A program made the translations under genes and the position numbers. Shown in pieces: positions 33,056-44,596 of a stretch of 64,000 bases of DNA (position 1 is the stretch's first letter; every line of letters starts with the position of its first letter). The stretch is from Blasia pusilla (lineage: Eukaryota; Marchantiophyta; Marchantiopsida; Blasiales). The stretch spans positions 55,738,001 to 55,802,000 of the forward strand of contig CM114271.1 of assembly GCA_050084515.1 (NCBI GenBank). Direction: 5' to 3'. The notes beneath the pieces are model-generated. The model saw nothing but the letters and a program-made list of their open reading frames with translations, did no database searches and was not told where the DNA came from.

Positions 33056-35089
33056 CCGGACTTGACTTGTCGCCGATCGGAGTGGGTACTCATTTTTAAG
33101 TACCCATGATTGCGCCATCCTCCACTTCAGCGACCTCTTCACGCACTGAAGTTTGAAGAGCTCATCTTCACTCCCTCCAATGAGGACCAAGAAAGAGAAC
33201 TCAGATACGCGTCGGCAAAAGAGAACAACAGCGCGATCTGGTCGTACGAAAGTGGGACATTCCAGTCTGGGATAGTGTCATATGGATTTTTGTCCCAAAA
33301 GCAAAACCTAGAAGGCAAATCTTCAATGAGGAGGTCCACCACCACCTCTTCAACAACCCCATGCACCGTCCAGGGGGCATGCCCGTTTTGAAGGAGTTTT
33401 CGTTCCAGCACGGTCAACTTGTCGATGGCAGGTGTCGACTCTTGAGAACTGAAATTCTGAAGCTCATCGACAAGATGAGTCAAGTGAACAAGGACATTTG
33501 TCCTGGTGGTTGTTTCCCTATGCCTTCCCAAGGATGATGGAATGTATCCCACATCCTTATCTCCTCCCCCGGACGAAACAGGCGCCTCCCGCTTCCGCTT
33601 CTCTTGAGTCTGCTGTCGGCTTGTGGGAGTCTCTGTTACCTCAGACTCCAAAGGAGTTTTCTTGGATGAGGACTTGGTCCGGCCCTCTCGCCCTCCTTGC
33701 CCGGATGATTCCGCCTCTCGCCTTGAGGACTCACACTCTTTTCTGGAAGACTCCGCCTTGGAATTCCTCGATCCCCTTGTCTTCCTCAAACCCACTGTGG
33801 ATTTGTCTTTGGCGGTGATGACCTTGCCCACCAACTCCACTGTTTCGAGGGCTTGCTCCTTTGCATCTCCTTCAAAAAAATCTTCAGGTTGCACGAAGTT
33901 CAGAATGTCATCCCTACTTGCGACCATTGCATCATACACCACGCGTAGATTTTTGTCTGTAATGTCCTCTGGGTCGTTGAAGTCCAACCAGATTGGACAA
34001 TTGTTAACCTCCCAGTCGGACATGCCTTGTCCCATCTCCATGTCGTACATGGGGAATGCCTCTCCATCAGGCGGAGAAGCCCATAATGTGCAGGCTGCCG
34101 GTAATTTTTGCCAGGTTCCTGCATTCTTACAATTGATGAGGTACCTGTACACCATCCACTAGGCAGCTCTTTGTCGAGATGACTCGGCAGCCTGGTCTTG
34201 AAGATCCCGCTTCGTCTTTGCAAAATCCCATTTTTTTCCATCTATTTCCTCATCCAGGTCTGCTTGAGGGAGGATGTGATTCTTGAACATCATCCTGAAT
34301 CCTCGGTTTTTTGTGGGCTAATCTATGATGTCATCAAGCCATAGTTCAAAATCTTCTGCAGTCTCTAGGTTTGCTTCCTCTGGAACTGGCTCAATCTTCT
34401 TCAGCTCCGCTTGAATACCCACAAGCATGGACTTCCCAAGAAGGCGTAACGCATCCCAGAATGACCATTCCCATAACCAATGGGAGATCACTGGGTCTAA
34501 ACCTTCTGGAGAATGGTATGCCGCCCACTTTTGGGCCTCAGTGCTCTCGAGACTGATTTTCATTAGTCGGATTCGCCAAAACTTGGATATCCTAGACAAC
34601 GCAAATCTGTGCACGCGGTCCAGAGACACTTTCTTGCTGATCCGACCCTGTGGATCTTCGTCTCTCTTCCGCTGCCACTTGATTATTGCCTTGAGCTCCT
34701 TGTAAAACTCCGGGCCAAGTTTGGGGTTGAGAATCGCAATGTCTCGCTGCATCTTGCTTGCAGTGTACTTTGTAGCTATAAATACGGCAGCTTGAATAAA
34801 CTTTGCATGTTCTGACGTAGACATGTTCTCCCATCGCTCCAGTTCCAACGAAGCACTTTTCTTGGTGGCCTGGATGTTAGACCAACATAGGATTGTGACG
34901 GCTACATCTTGGGAAATGAAGGTATTTGCCCAAGTCTTCTTTTTTATTTGAGCTCCCTTTGCAAGCATATCATTCACCAGACCGTCACCTAGGAATCCCT
35001 TGTACTCTGCCAGGTGCGTTGTAAGCACCTTCTTCACCCTATCGCAATCATGGATCCACTGGTGGGTGACGTTCCCCTCGGATACAATC
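33056..35089 (-). pseudogene. B1 exon 3: unknown helical domain, Ser/Glu/Arg hinge, methyltransferase motif IV region
   Basis: The first ~260 residues (35,089-34,318) are open, helical and Trp/Lys-rich (VKKVLTTHLAEYKGFLGDGL, HWLWEWSFWDALRLLGKS) and not recognised. 34,155-33,139 continues with YLINC.N..TW, a Ser/Arg/Glu hinge with SSRKECESSRREAESS, and then VDLLIEDLPSRFCFWDKNPYD and PLSYDQIALLFSFADAYLS. This matches the class-beta motif IV region: a D-L-hydrophobic strand, a D-P-P-Y-like turn, WD, SYDQIA..., FADAYL. The turn reads DLPS instead of DPPY, so catalysis may be altered. Downstream, VLIGGSEDELF and WVLKNEYPLR lie in another frame because of a deletion. Confidence 0.68.
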
Positions 35090-35097
35090 CTGCACAT

Positions 35098-35925
35098 CCA
35101 AACACAAGGTAAGAATATTGCGAGCTATCGGGTCCTTGCAACCCGTCAGACTCCAACGGGTCGCAATTTTGTCAACCCATCGGGGTCCAAATCGTAACAC
35201 ACAGATAAATGTTGCAACCCATTGGAGTCCGACGGTTCGCAACACTTATCTTTGTGTTACACTTATTGCAACACTCTCGAAATTTTTAGAGAGAATTGCA
35301 ACCCATCAGAGTCTGACGAGTTGCACTTTTTTTTTTTTATGTCCCTTCATCCAACCAATTTAGTCCTTGGTTACAACCCGTTGGTCTCCAACATGTTCTA
35401 GAATGATTTCTATTTGGGGGCAGGTTTCCAAGAAAAAACTGCACATATCAACCCGTCGGAGTCCGACGGGTTGCGCAATGCCCTGTAAAGCTGCAATTGG
35501 ATGCTTAAAAGCAAGCTCTCGTACTCCGACCTCCTAACTTGGGGGAGGGGGTCGGGGAAATTCAACCCGTTGGAGTCCGACGAGTTGCTTTCGGCCAAAA
35601 GTATCCAAAAAATACCGGACAGTCCAGCAACTCGTCGGACTCCAACGAGTTGCTTTAAGATGTCCAAAGATTTGTTACCTCTCGTTTTGCAACTCGTCGG
35701 AGTCTGACGGATTGCAAAACAAATAAATCATGCATTCATTTTTCCACCCGTCGATGTTGTGCTTGGCCACCAGGTAAGGCGTCGGACTCCGACGATTTGC
35801 TTGACTATGACATTGACCACAAACAGGATAGTCGCAAGAGACTCAAATCTTTAAGCTTTCCAATTATTCAACCTGTCTGACTCCGACGGGTTGAAGCAAT
35901 CAAACTTAAGGAAGAGGAATTTTAC
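35098..35925. repeat. Palindrome array R3 (intron 2 of B1)
   Basis: Eleven copies, including 35,139-35,164, 35,215-35,240, 35,299-35,324, 35,374-35,399, a perfect one at 35,449-35,474, 35,563-35,588, 35,628-35,653, 35,690-35,715, 35,775-35,800 and 35,879-35,903. The intron runs from donor GTAAAA (35,925) to acceptor GCAG (35,090). It is homologous to R4 of B2, and the first spacer after the donor aligns between the copies. Confidence 0.92.
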
Positions 35926-36384
35926 GCATTCATTGCATGCATTGCCATTTCCACCATTGCCATGTGATGAGGAAATGGATGGAGCACGACTGCCTTCACG
36001 CAAAAATGCGCCTCCAATGAATTTGGGCGCTCCTCTGCAAACTGCGTCCATGGCATGTACCTGTGGTTTCCATCCCACATGAAGAAGTAAAGGTTCCGTA
36101 TCCACCTAAATTTTGTTCCTTCAATCGCTCTTCAGAACTTCTGATCTCTCATCCTCCAAAAAGTATCCAGCGCCACCAAGTCCTCTTCCGTCACCATGGC
36201 TTGGGTTCCATGTTCATCGGAGGCTGAACATAGAACGGAGGGAAGCTGTCGACGTAGGATGCAGTCGCTGCCGACTGTTTGAGCTTTGCAATGTCCTCCT
36301 CCGATTGAATTTCGCGGATGTACTCCATTGTCCGCAATCGACAGAGTGGAATTCTCGGGGCGTTACATCCCTCCATCAGTGCCA
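35926..36384 (-). pseudogene. B1 exon 2: ParB-like domain
   Basis: Starts after the acceptor TTAAGCAG. The first half reads MEYIREIQSEEDIAKLKQS and then YVDSFPPFYVQPP. This is the ParB pattern in which an I-x-P/I strand is followed by an E-x-I-x-x-L-x-x-S helix and a PP(F/L)xV strand. After a one-base frame shift near 36,180 it continues FMWDGNHRYM.WTQFAEE, carrying the DGNHR signature shared by ParB and sulfiredoxin-fold domains, then VVLHPFPHHMA. In bacteria and phages, ParB-like domains are often fused to DNA modification methylases, which agrees with the methyltransferase in exons 3-4. DGNHR is intact here but reads DWNHM in B2. Confidence 0.68.
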
Positions 36385-36700
36385 TCTGCTTAACAACTTG
36401 CCATAATGCGGACCAAGTCAATAACATGCAATGTTTTGCAAATAAATTGCATAATGAGCCTTCACATAACTCAAATTTTTCTTACCCGCTCAAAGATTGG
36501 GTCGGTGTCCAGGCCCGCCAACTCCTCTAAGACAACAGCTAGCAAGTCCACGGGAAACTCATCGATCCCATAAAGGTCGATTTCTTCCACATGGCTCAAA
36601 GATGATGAGGACTCTTCTCCTGCTTCTTCACAGATGTCCACCATCTCCACACTTGCTCTCCTCATGACCTCATCGTCCATCACTTGAACTTCGGCCATTT

Positions 36701-36705
36701 CCTCA
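36701..36705. repeat. Target-site duplication CCTCA (TGAGG on minus), left copy (E2)
   Basis: Matches 44,597-44,601. Removing E2 and one copy restores the alignment of B1 exon 1 with B2 across the codons for the EEMAEV region. Confidence 0.95.
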
Positions 36706-37929
36706 TGTAATGTACAAGAGTTTTCTATTTTACAATCGTTTAATAAGTTTGACCCCCAAGAGGATCATTGTTTGATGAAAAGAGAGTTCGAAATTACAAT
36801 TCTGTTCTAATAGTTGTGTTGAAATGTGTATGAGTTATATTCAATGTCTTATCAATATCTGCTGATCTTTCTTAGTACCAAAGGATCTTTTCTCGATTCT
36901 CTCTAGTGGAATTGACAGCATGCTCAGGTAGATTTCCTCTCGACATCAAGAAACCTCAAAGAGACCTCAACATGAAAGCTGGCTTCTCCTACTTTCGGAA
37001 CTCAATCCGGCTCGGTACGCTACTCTCTGTCAAACGGATGTCCTACAGCTCTTGTTGATTATTTCATTGACGAGAAAGGTTGGCCTGATTCACTCTTCAC
37101 TCTACAAACCCAAAAAGAATACTCACACATAAGCATCGCACATCAGAATGAATGAATGATTGCTTTACTACTCCATCAAGATCGAGAAAGCTTCAAAGTG
37201 TATACAAGCTCGAGAGGGTACTACTCCCTTGCTCGGACCATTCCTACAACATAAGGACTTCGTAAGAGAATGATGATTATGGCTTATGTCTTGCTTCTTA
37301 AATACTCGTTGGAGTAGGAGTGATCCAAAGATTCGAAGCGTTCTTGATGAAGCTGGTGTCTCTTCAGCATTTGTAACTACCTAGATCTATGGTTCTCTTA
37401 GCTTTTCCTACGATCCCTGTGAATCCGCAGAACAAAACTGTCCTAACTACCAATTTGATACAAAGGGTCGCGCCCCTTCCTAGTCTAACTGTTCTAACGT
37501 GCGTCGCTTGAAATCACAATTATTCTTAGCTTCGCTTTGCTGGACTTCTTGAGGATGAAGCACTCCATTCTTCATTCTTGTTTAAGGTGCTTCGTGCCTC
37601 GCGCTTTTTACAAGAGCGAAGTACTTCTTTCTCTTCTTCTTCCTGCTTCGTTATACTTTGTTATAGAGCGAAGCACTTCATAGACAGAGCTTCGTTGATA
37701 TTTCGAAGCTTCTTGCTGAGTCTTGAGACTTTGTTATTTTATTCTCCTCTCCTCTTAGGCAAATCCTTGATTTTCTATCTCTCTGCCTTGTCCTTGGAGC
37801 TTCGTGATTCACTTGAATCTTACTCATTCCTCCTCATAATAATAAATAATAATCATAATCATAATGTACAAGAGTCTTCGTTGAATAAAAAGATATATTC
37901 TTAAAAAGTACAAAATTGTGGGTATCACA
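36706..37929 (-). repeat. E2 3' LTR
   Basis: Plus strand TGTAATGTACAA...GGGTATCACA. Nearly identical by eye to 43,395-44,596, with an extra segment near the start (about 36,760-36,785). Confidence 0.95.
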
Positions 37930-37968
37930 TACCCCCTCGCTCAAATGTGGGCCGCCCCGGCGAACACA

Positions 37969-38240
37969 TCAGGATGTTTCTCTCGACTCCATAAAAGTAT
38001 CCTCTAAACTATCAAACTGAGATGTAGGCGCAAAACAACCGTGAATAAAAGAAGGTTTGTTGATAATGTTGGGGGTATGATTGCGCATCAAGTAAGAGCG
38101 AGCGGGGTAAAATATTGTCATCAAATGCTTCCAAAACTGTCCAAACAATGGCGGAGACAACGACGTAGGCTTATAACCATTCCTGCCCAGACGATCAGAC
38201 GTTACACAACCGAGTGCCAACAAATCTTCGTGTTTCACCA
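37969..38240 (-). pseudogene. E2 extra ORF, internally deleted
   Basis: Reads VKHEDLLALGCVTSDRLGRN, matching 22,955-23,100 of E1, then jumps after FYPARSYL to NHTPNIINKPSFIHG, matching about 24,400-24,500 of E1. The deletion removes about 1.3 kb. Immediately upstream (plus 38,241) the sequence switches to the protease of element F. Confidence 0.8.
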
Positions 38241-40278
38241 GGGCCTATCCTTGTAACTACCTGAGATAACTTACCCACTGGTACCACTTTCTCTTGGTTA
38301 GCCATCCTCAATATCTTTGGGGTATGCTCGACTACGGTGTAACCCAGGTCAGCAGCAGCTTGCTCCATCATGACATTCACACCTGAATCCATCCACTGGT
38401 ACCCTTGTGATCAAACACCCTTCAATCTCAATGTCGATCTCAAGTGCTCCCCAATCCTCCACTTCAGTGTACCTCACTTCTGAAATGGTAGGTGGGAGCC
38501 TCTTCCTCCTCTTGGTCTTTACTGCATCCAACACTTGCTTTCGGTATCTTGGATTATCCTTCAACAACTGCCCAATGGTGACTTTAGCTAACCTCTTCTC
38601 AATGTCAAGCATGATGTTGTAGTGCAACTCCCTTCTGGCTGCAAGGGACAAAGAGGGTCTTACCACCATTGTAGTCTTCTTGGTACTCGCCTCTCCCTCC
38701 TTGGTATGTAGCTCTTCCAAGTGGGCTAGCACTTCTTCAGTAACATCAGGCAACTCAAAGGCTGGAGCTTCTTCCTCCTCTTCTCCACCTGATCTGATCT
38801 CCTCTCTTGCGGGCCCCTTGCCCTTCTCTTCATTAGTTTGCCTCCTGGTAGACACTCTCCACACATTCTCCTCTTCACAGTCCTGGATCCACCTGACATT
38901 TGAAGTTGTGCCCTCGTCCCTTGGTTGTTGCTCTGCTCCTGCCTTGTTGGACCAGTTGAGGGCTGTCTCTTCCCTAGGTGGGATTGGGGTATAGCGGGGC
39001 AACACTCTAAGTTGCACAGGCTTTGGGCACCTGGAAGCCTTGTGCCCCTCTTCCCTGCAATTTCTACACAGCAAGATGTACTCCCCAGGCATCCTCCGGT
39101 GTGGGCACTCAGGTGAGATATGTCCAACCTCCCCACATTCCCAACAGGCACCAGGGATTTTTGGTATTGAACCCCTTGGTCTAGCCCTCATATCAGCACG
39201 TAGAGCTCCTTGTTGAATAGCATAAAGACACTCTATGTCCTTGAGCTCTAGCTCCTGAGAGTTCAGCTCAATCTCTTGGATCATCCTCCAATCAGCTTGA
39301 CAATCATGAGAGAAGTGACCCTCCTTCTTGCATCGGGTGCACCAAATATTAGTGCAGGTCATAGGGACTGCCTTGCGGTTCTTCTTGATATCAGTCATCT
39401 GCACCTTCACCTCCTCTATGGCTGCCCTTAAGGTCTGCATTTCATCCTTCACAACCTTGGTGAGTTGTGATGGATGTGTCTCTCTACCTCCCTGATGGCT
39501 AGACTTCTCTTCTCTGTCCTCCACCAAGTACTCATCACTATCATCAGAGTCCTCAAACTTGACCTTCTTCTTGACTTCTTCTCGCCCTTGAATGACGATA
39601 GTAGGGTTGACTTCTCATATCTCTTGGCCACATCATCAAAGAATCGCTAATGTTTGAGGATCTACATTCCTCACTTCAAAATCCAACAACTCTGGTAGAC
39701 CAGAAATAAACCACTCAAGCGAAGGTTTCTTTGGTGGTACTATGGACGACTTCCCTATCAATTTCTTTGACACGCTGGGTGTAGCTCCTTAGTGTGTCAC
39801 TTGCCTTCATCTTGATAGAATTCAGTCGTGACATCACCCTTGAATCTGCCCCAATCTCCCTAAACTCTTGCTCAAATGCTGACTTCAGCCTTGGCCAATC
39901 AGCTTTCTGTCCAACCTCCAAGGCATTGTACCAACGCAAGGCTTCTCCATCAATCAGCCCACGAAACAACCTCTTGGTTGTGTCTTCATCCCCTTCGTCA
40001 TTGGCTGCCAAAGTTGCTAGGTATTGTTCCATCCAATCATCCACATCTTGTCTACCATCCCCTCGAAATCTGGTGTACTTGATTCAAAATGAGGGAGGCA
40101 TCTTGACTGAGGTAGCTTGAGCAGGAACCACTTGAACTAAGCTGGCTATTATAGCAGGTGCTGAACTTGAACTCCCCACTAAAGAGTCTCCTATGGAAGC
40201 TCTTTCTCTCTCTTCTTGGTGATCTGCAGCAGCCTTCCGTGCACTCCTTGCTGAATGTCTTTGATGCCACTCACTCAT
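38241..40278 (-). pseudogene. Element F gag and protease
   Basis: MSEWHQRHSARSARKAAADH starts 35 bases after the PBS. The frame runs, with a TGA near 40,084, through WMEQYLATLAAN, ALRWYNALEVG and LRSYTQRVKEID, the usual retroelement capsid pattern. After frame changes, 39,527-38,349 carries three CCHC knuckles (CTRCKKEGHFSHDC, CWECGEVGHISPEC, CRNCREEGHKASRC) and an acidic linker. The protease active site VPVDSG-like is split by a frame change at about 38,390: one frame ends VPVDG and the next reads MDSGVNVMMEQ. The segment ends at 38,241, before the RT. Confidence 0.85.
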
Positions 40279-40312
40279 AAGTCTCCTTCACTTTTGGTCT
40301 GGACTCCACAGC

Positions 40313-40330
40313 TCCCCGGCAGCGGCGCCA
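40313..40330 (-). other. Element F primer-binding site
   Basis: Minus strand TGGCGCCGCTGCCGGGGA, three bases from the LTR end. It has the same tRNA-Asp-like sequence as the E family, but without the 17-nt gap. Confidence 0.8.
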
Positions 40331-40333
40331 AAA

Positions 40334-41449
40334 TGTCTCACCAGGTAATACATGGCCAGCACACAACCCAGGTGAAATTTTTTCTAGTTCCACCAGTACG
40401 GTCCCATGTAAGAGCTTAGGGCCAGATCAAAAGATCAGATCTACAAGATGTACTCCTTAACAGCTCTAAACCCCACCTCTTTACCTTAAGAAGCTAGAGA
40501 AACTCTCTCCACTTTAGTATCACAATCCTGTCCTCACCCTACTAACCAAAACTCCTTCCTTTCTCGTGAGTGCTTTGAGTGGAGTGGCCAGTGGAACCCA
40601 ACAAGCACACTCTACTTAGAAATCACAGTCAAGAATGACCAAGACAGCATAAGGTCCTCCAATGTGCTGCCTTGGACTAGTTGAATGTACCAAGGACATC
40701 CTCTAAAGTACACCCAACTCCTAACCGATCAGGTAGTGCAATCACCTTCTTCTTCTCCTCTTACCTTGCTGATCCTTTGTTCTCCCTTCTTGTTCAGGTA
40801 GTAGGAGACTTAACACGCTGAGCCCATGGTCTTCTACCTATAGGGGAGCTCAAGCATGACCCTCTCTCTCTCTCCACTCACTAACTCTTATCACTTACCA
40901 GACCTGGAAGTCTAGGTTGTCACACCCTGGAAGTAATCAGTGATTGGTGTCAAAGGCCAAGCTCAGGTGGGCAGAACATCAAGCTTTCCAAGCACACCTT
41001 GGTGGAGCAAAATCTTGGAACCCAAGCTTGCCTCCCCTCTACTGGTATAGCCTCTTGTCCACTCACTACACTTTTGAATGGTTAGTTGAATCAGCTCCAA
41101 GAATCTCCCTTCATCAAGCCCCCCCAACTCATCACTCAATCATGCACATACTCAGATACAGGGCAGTGGAGTGAACTCATTTCACAGGGATAACTTCTTT
41201 GTATCACAAAATCATCGAGTACATGGGAGACCTTCTTAGTCTCAGCCCCCTTCAAGCACACTACACACTACCTAGTTCTGGGAGCACATAACTCTGCTGG
41301 TTAGCTTGGCTCAAGAGATCGAGTGTCTACTAGCCAACAGCATGTATATGCCTGCCTTCAAGCAAACCCAACTGAGTATTTATAAGTGAAGCTGAGAGAC
41401 CTCTTCCCACTTGGGCTTCTCTGGCATTCTGGGTTCCTACCTTCCTACA
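40334..41449 (-). repeat. Element F LTR (single copy)
   Basis: Plus strand TGTCTCACC...CTTCCTACA, 1,116 bp, with TGT...ACA ends. It lies between the polypurine tract and the PBS, which fixes both ends. The ORF at 40,944-41,174 is inside it and is not a gene. Confidence 0.75.
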
Positions 41450-41655
41450 AATCTACCTCCCCCTAAGCATCTACTCCAAGGCATCTACTGCCTGAAATTT
41501 CTACCTCATCTACTTCTGAACCTATCCTAACTAAAGTCTCTTGAGCAGCATTGATGGCATAGGCTCGACTTGTCTCTTGGACATGCTTGAAGGTAAGACC
41601 TACCTTTACATTCTTCCCATGCTTGCTTCTTCTCAAGCTGGTTCGAGCTTCCCTT

Positions 41656-42022
41656 GGATGCTCTTCAGCTCCACCTGCTCTCATCACTCCCTTGGATGCT
41701 CTTCAGTTCCACCTGCTCTCATCACTTCCCTTGGATGCTCTTCAGCTCCACCTGCTCTCATCACTCCCTTGGATGCTCTTCAGCTCCACCTGCTCTCATC
41801 ACTTCCCTTGGATGCTCTTCAGCTCCACCTGCTCTCATCACTTCCCTTGGATGCTCTTCAGCTCCACCTGCTCTCATCACTCCCTTGGATGCTCTTCAAC
41901 TCCACCTGCTCTCATCACTCCCTTGGATGCTCTTCAGCTCCACCTGCTCTCATCACTTCCCTTGGATGCTCTTCAGCTCCACTTGCTCTCATCACTCCCT
42001 TGGATGCTCTTCAGCTCCACCT
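41656..42022. repeat. Tandem repeat, period 38/39 bp, about 9.6 copies
   Basis: Units begin GGATGCTCTTCAGCTCCACC at 41,656, 41,694, 41,733, 41,771, 41,810, 41,849, 41,887, 41,925, 41,964 and 42,002. Spacing alternates between 38 and 39 because CACTCCC or CACTTCCC occurs. On the minus strand the first unit is the codon run for VELKSIQG at the end of the F integrase, so the array expanded from the end of that gene. Confidence 0.95.
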
Positions 42023-42552
42023 GATAAGGCCCAAGCAGTCAAATGTGCAGCTTTCCTGGAAACTTTTGGTGTTGAATATCATACATCAGCACCAGGTCCC
42101 CATCCTTCACTGGATCATGCCTTATTCGGTTATCAAACCTCATCTTCTTTTGTTGCTAAACTGCCTTGGTCTTCTCCAATGATGCCTTTCTCTCCTCCTC
42201 TAGGGCATCAATCATATCCAGCCTGCTATCTATGCCACCTTCAGGTTGGAAGTGCCCTTATAGAGTATGATCAGTCTTCAACTCCAACTCTACTATCGAG
42301 AGAGGGTTCTGCCCATACACCAAGAAGTAGAGACTTTTCCCTGTTGTACTCTTCTCAGTTGTGTTGTAAGCATGGACAGCTGAAGCTAATTTCCTATCCC
42401 AATCTGATTTGTGAGCTGCCACCATCTTGGTCCAAATAGCACCAATGATCCCATTTAAATTGCAGATTTTTGTTCTAGCTCCTTCTACTCACCTAACTAG
42501 AGTCCCAAAAGTATCTAACACACATGGGAGCCACTTATAAAGGGGCGCACAA
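42023..42552 (-). pseudogene. Element F integrase C-terminal part
   Basis: The minus strand reads WDRKLASAVHAYNTTEKSTTGKS and YFLVYGQNPLSIVE, the end of the DDE core. After stops it continues FDNRIRHDPVKDGDLVLMYD and LLGPYQVELKSIQG (GPY/F module). The D, D and E residues are upstream of the break and are missing. Confidence 0.8.
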
Positions 42553-43378
42553 ACATCATCTTGCCGTCCCCATGCAAAGGTGGGGTATCTTAGCAGCGTC
42601 TTCCTATTGTTGGCCATGGGGAATGGTCTGCTGTTGGGTCCCGGGCTTGATGCTCGAGAGGGAGGAGGCAGCAGTTCTGATCTAGTCATTTGGTCGGCTC
42701 TTTGTCCTCTAAGTCCCCAAAGGGGTTCCAAGTTGACTCTTCGTCCGACTGCAAACAGGTAGGGGACGTGGTGGGGAGTGTGTTCCTGTCTCTCTTCTTG
42801 CTCTTGGGCTTCATGCAAAGACAAAGCCTAGGAGACACCCCAGGCGGTCTCCAAGACGGGTGATCTTCTTGTTGCTTACTGCGTCGATCAGCTCGCTGAT
42901 CTCGCAAAGAGGGCTGGGAGACTTCCATGAGTCCCTTCAGGGATTCGGGAGCTTGCTTCCGCACCCACGGTCGCAACAAGATAGGGGTCCATGGAGGGAA
43001 ATTAAATCTTTCTAATTCCTAAGCCTACAGGAGTGTGCCAGGTGCTCTTAATCTTCTTGCCTGGTTTTCCTCCCATAAACAGAAGTACCGGGTCATCACC
43101 AAGTACAACTGACGTTCATTGGCGGAGCATCGTTCGGCGACTCGTTTATTGACAATACTAATTAATTGTTCTATCTTTTCTAGCACCAATGCAACAAACC
43201 GGTTGTTATCTTCTTTCATCCATTGTCTGAGGGGGATAGCTAGAGATAGCAGATGGTCTTCAGTAAGAATTAGCTGGTTGGGTCTTCTAGGAGACGAGGC
43301 TTCTTTCGCCGCTCCCGGATTCCCCATGTGTTTCTCTCCCTCTTCAGCAAAGCATATGATCCCCGAAAGCGGCGCCAA
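42553..43378 (-). pseudogene. E2 gag, N-terminal part
   Basis: 43,378-43,025 is the leader domain (about 117 residues, 85-90% like E1 by eye). 42,979-42,686 is the basic linker. The capsid start NNRKTLLRYPTF is read to DDV at 42,553 and then switches to F sequence. Confidence 0.85.
43360..43377 (-). other. E2 primer-binding site
   Basis: Minus strand TGGCGCCGCTTTCGGGGA, 17 nt from the LTR end (43,395). Two or three mismatches to the E1/F version are in the middle. Confidence 0.75.
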
Positions 43379-43394
43379 AAAGTTTGTTGCTATA

Positions 43395-44596
43395 TGTAAT
43401 GTACAAGAGTTTTCTATTTTACAATCGTTTAATAAGTTCGACCCCCAAGAGGATTCGAAATTACAATTTTGTTGTAATAGTTGTGTTAAAATATGTATGA
43501 GTTATATTCAATGTCTTATCAATATCTGCTGATCTTTCTTAGTACCAAAGGGTCTTTTCTCGATTCTCTCTAGTGGAATTGACAACATGCTCAGGTAAAT
43601 TTCCTCTCGACATCAAGAAACCTCAAAGAGACCTCAACATGAAAGCTGGCTTCTCCTACTTTCGGAACTCAATCCGTCTCGGCAGGCCACTCTCTGTCAA
43701 ACAGATTTCCTACAACTCATGTTGATTATTTCATTGACGAGAAAGGTTGGCCTGATTCACTCTTCACTCTACAGACCCAAAAAGAATACTCACACATAAG
43801 CATCGCACATCAGAATGAATGAATGATTGATTTACTACTCCATCAAGATCGAGAAAGCTTCAAAGTGTATACAAGCTCGAGAGGGTACTACTCCCTTGCT
43901 CGGACCATTCCTACAACATAAGGACTTCGTAAGAGAATGATGATTATGGCTTATGTCTTGCTTCTTAAATACTCGTTGGAGTAGGAGTGATCCAAAGATT
44001 CGAAGCGTTCTTGATGAAGCTGGTGTCTCTTCAGCATTTGTAACTACCTAGATCTATGGTTCTCTTAGCTTTTCCTACGATCCCTGTGAATCCGCAGAAC
44101 AAAATTGTCCTAACTACCAATTTGATACAAAGGGTCGCGCCCCTTCCTAGTCTAACTGTTCTAACGTGCGTCGCTTGAAATCACAGTTATTCTTAGCTTC
44201 GCTTTGCTGGACTTCTTGAGGACGAAGCACTCCATTCTTCATTCTTGTTTAAGGTGCTTCGTGCCTCGCGCTTTGTACAAGAGCGAAGTACTTCTTTCTC
44301 TTCTTCTTCCTGCTTCGTTATACTTCGTTATAGAGCGAAGCACTTTGTAGACAGAGCTTCGTTGATATTTCGAAGCTTCTTGCTGAGTCTTGAGACTTTG
44401 TTATTTTATTCTCCTCTCCTCTTAGGCAAATCCTTGATTTTCTATCTCTCTGCCTTGTCCTTGGAGCTTCGTGATTCATTTTAATCTTACTCATTCCTCC
44501 TCATAATAATAAATAATAATCATAATTATAATGTACAAGAGTCTTCGTTGAATAAAAAGATATATTCTTCAAAAGTACAAAATTGTGGGTACCACA
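43395..44596 (-). repeat. E2 5' LTR
   Basis: Plus strand TGTAATGTACAA...GGGTACCACA, 1,202 bp. Followed by the duplication CCTCA (44,597-44,601). Confidence 0.95.

Larger units (their letters stand above)
38241..42552 (-). mobile_element. Element F segment, circularly permuted, inside E2
   Basis: In minus-strand order: integrase C-terminal part (42,480-42,030), a 38-bp tandem repeat, a polypurine tract (41,452-41,462), one LTR (41,449-40,334), PBS (40,330-40,313), gag (40,278-38,700) and protease (38,400-38,241). This is the order expected from a one-LTR circle or from the junction of two tandem F copies, not from a linear element. F gag and protease are related to but clearly different from those of E. 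The junctions with E2 lie in capsid codons (42,553) and at the start of the extra ORF (38,240). Confidence 0.8.
36706..44596 (-). mobile_element. LTR retrotransposon E2 (E family) with chimeric interior
   Basis: Minus-strand element with LTRs of 1,224 and 1,202 bp, a 17-nt gap, a PBS, the E-type gag leader and start of capsid, then a foreign block (F, 38,241-42,552), then a shortened extra ORF and a polypurine tract. E-type protease, RT and integrase are absent. It must have been mobilised in trans if it inserted in this form. Flanked by perfect 5-bp duplications. Confidence 0.92.

Noticed and set aside
37578-37904. Plus-strand ORF in the E2 LTR (and its twin at 44,245-44,484)
   Set aside because: Antisense to the LTR and caused by the CTTCG-rich composition.
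41541-42439. Three overlapping plus-strand ORFs of 145-261 codons
   Set aside because: They arise from the 38/39-bp tandem repeat antisense to the element F integrase end.
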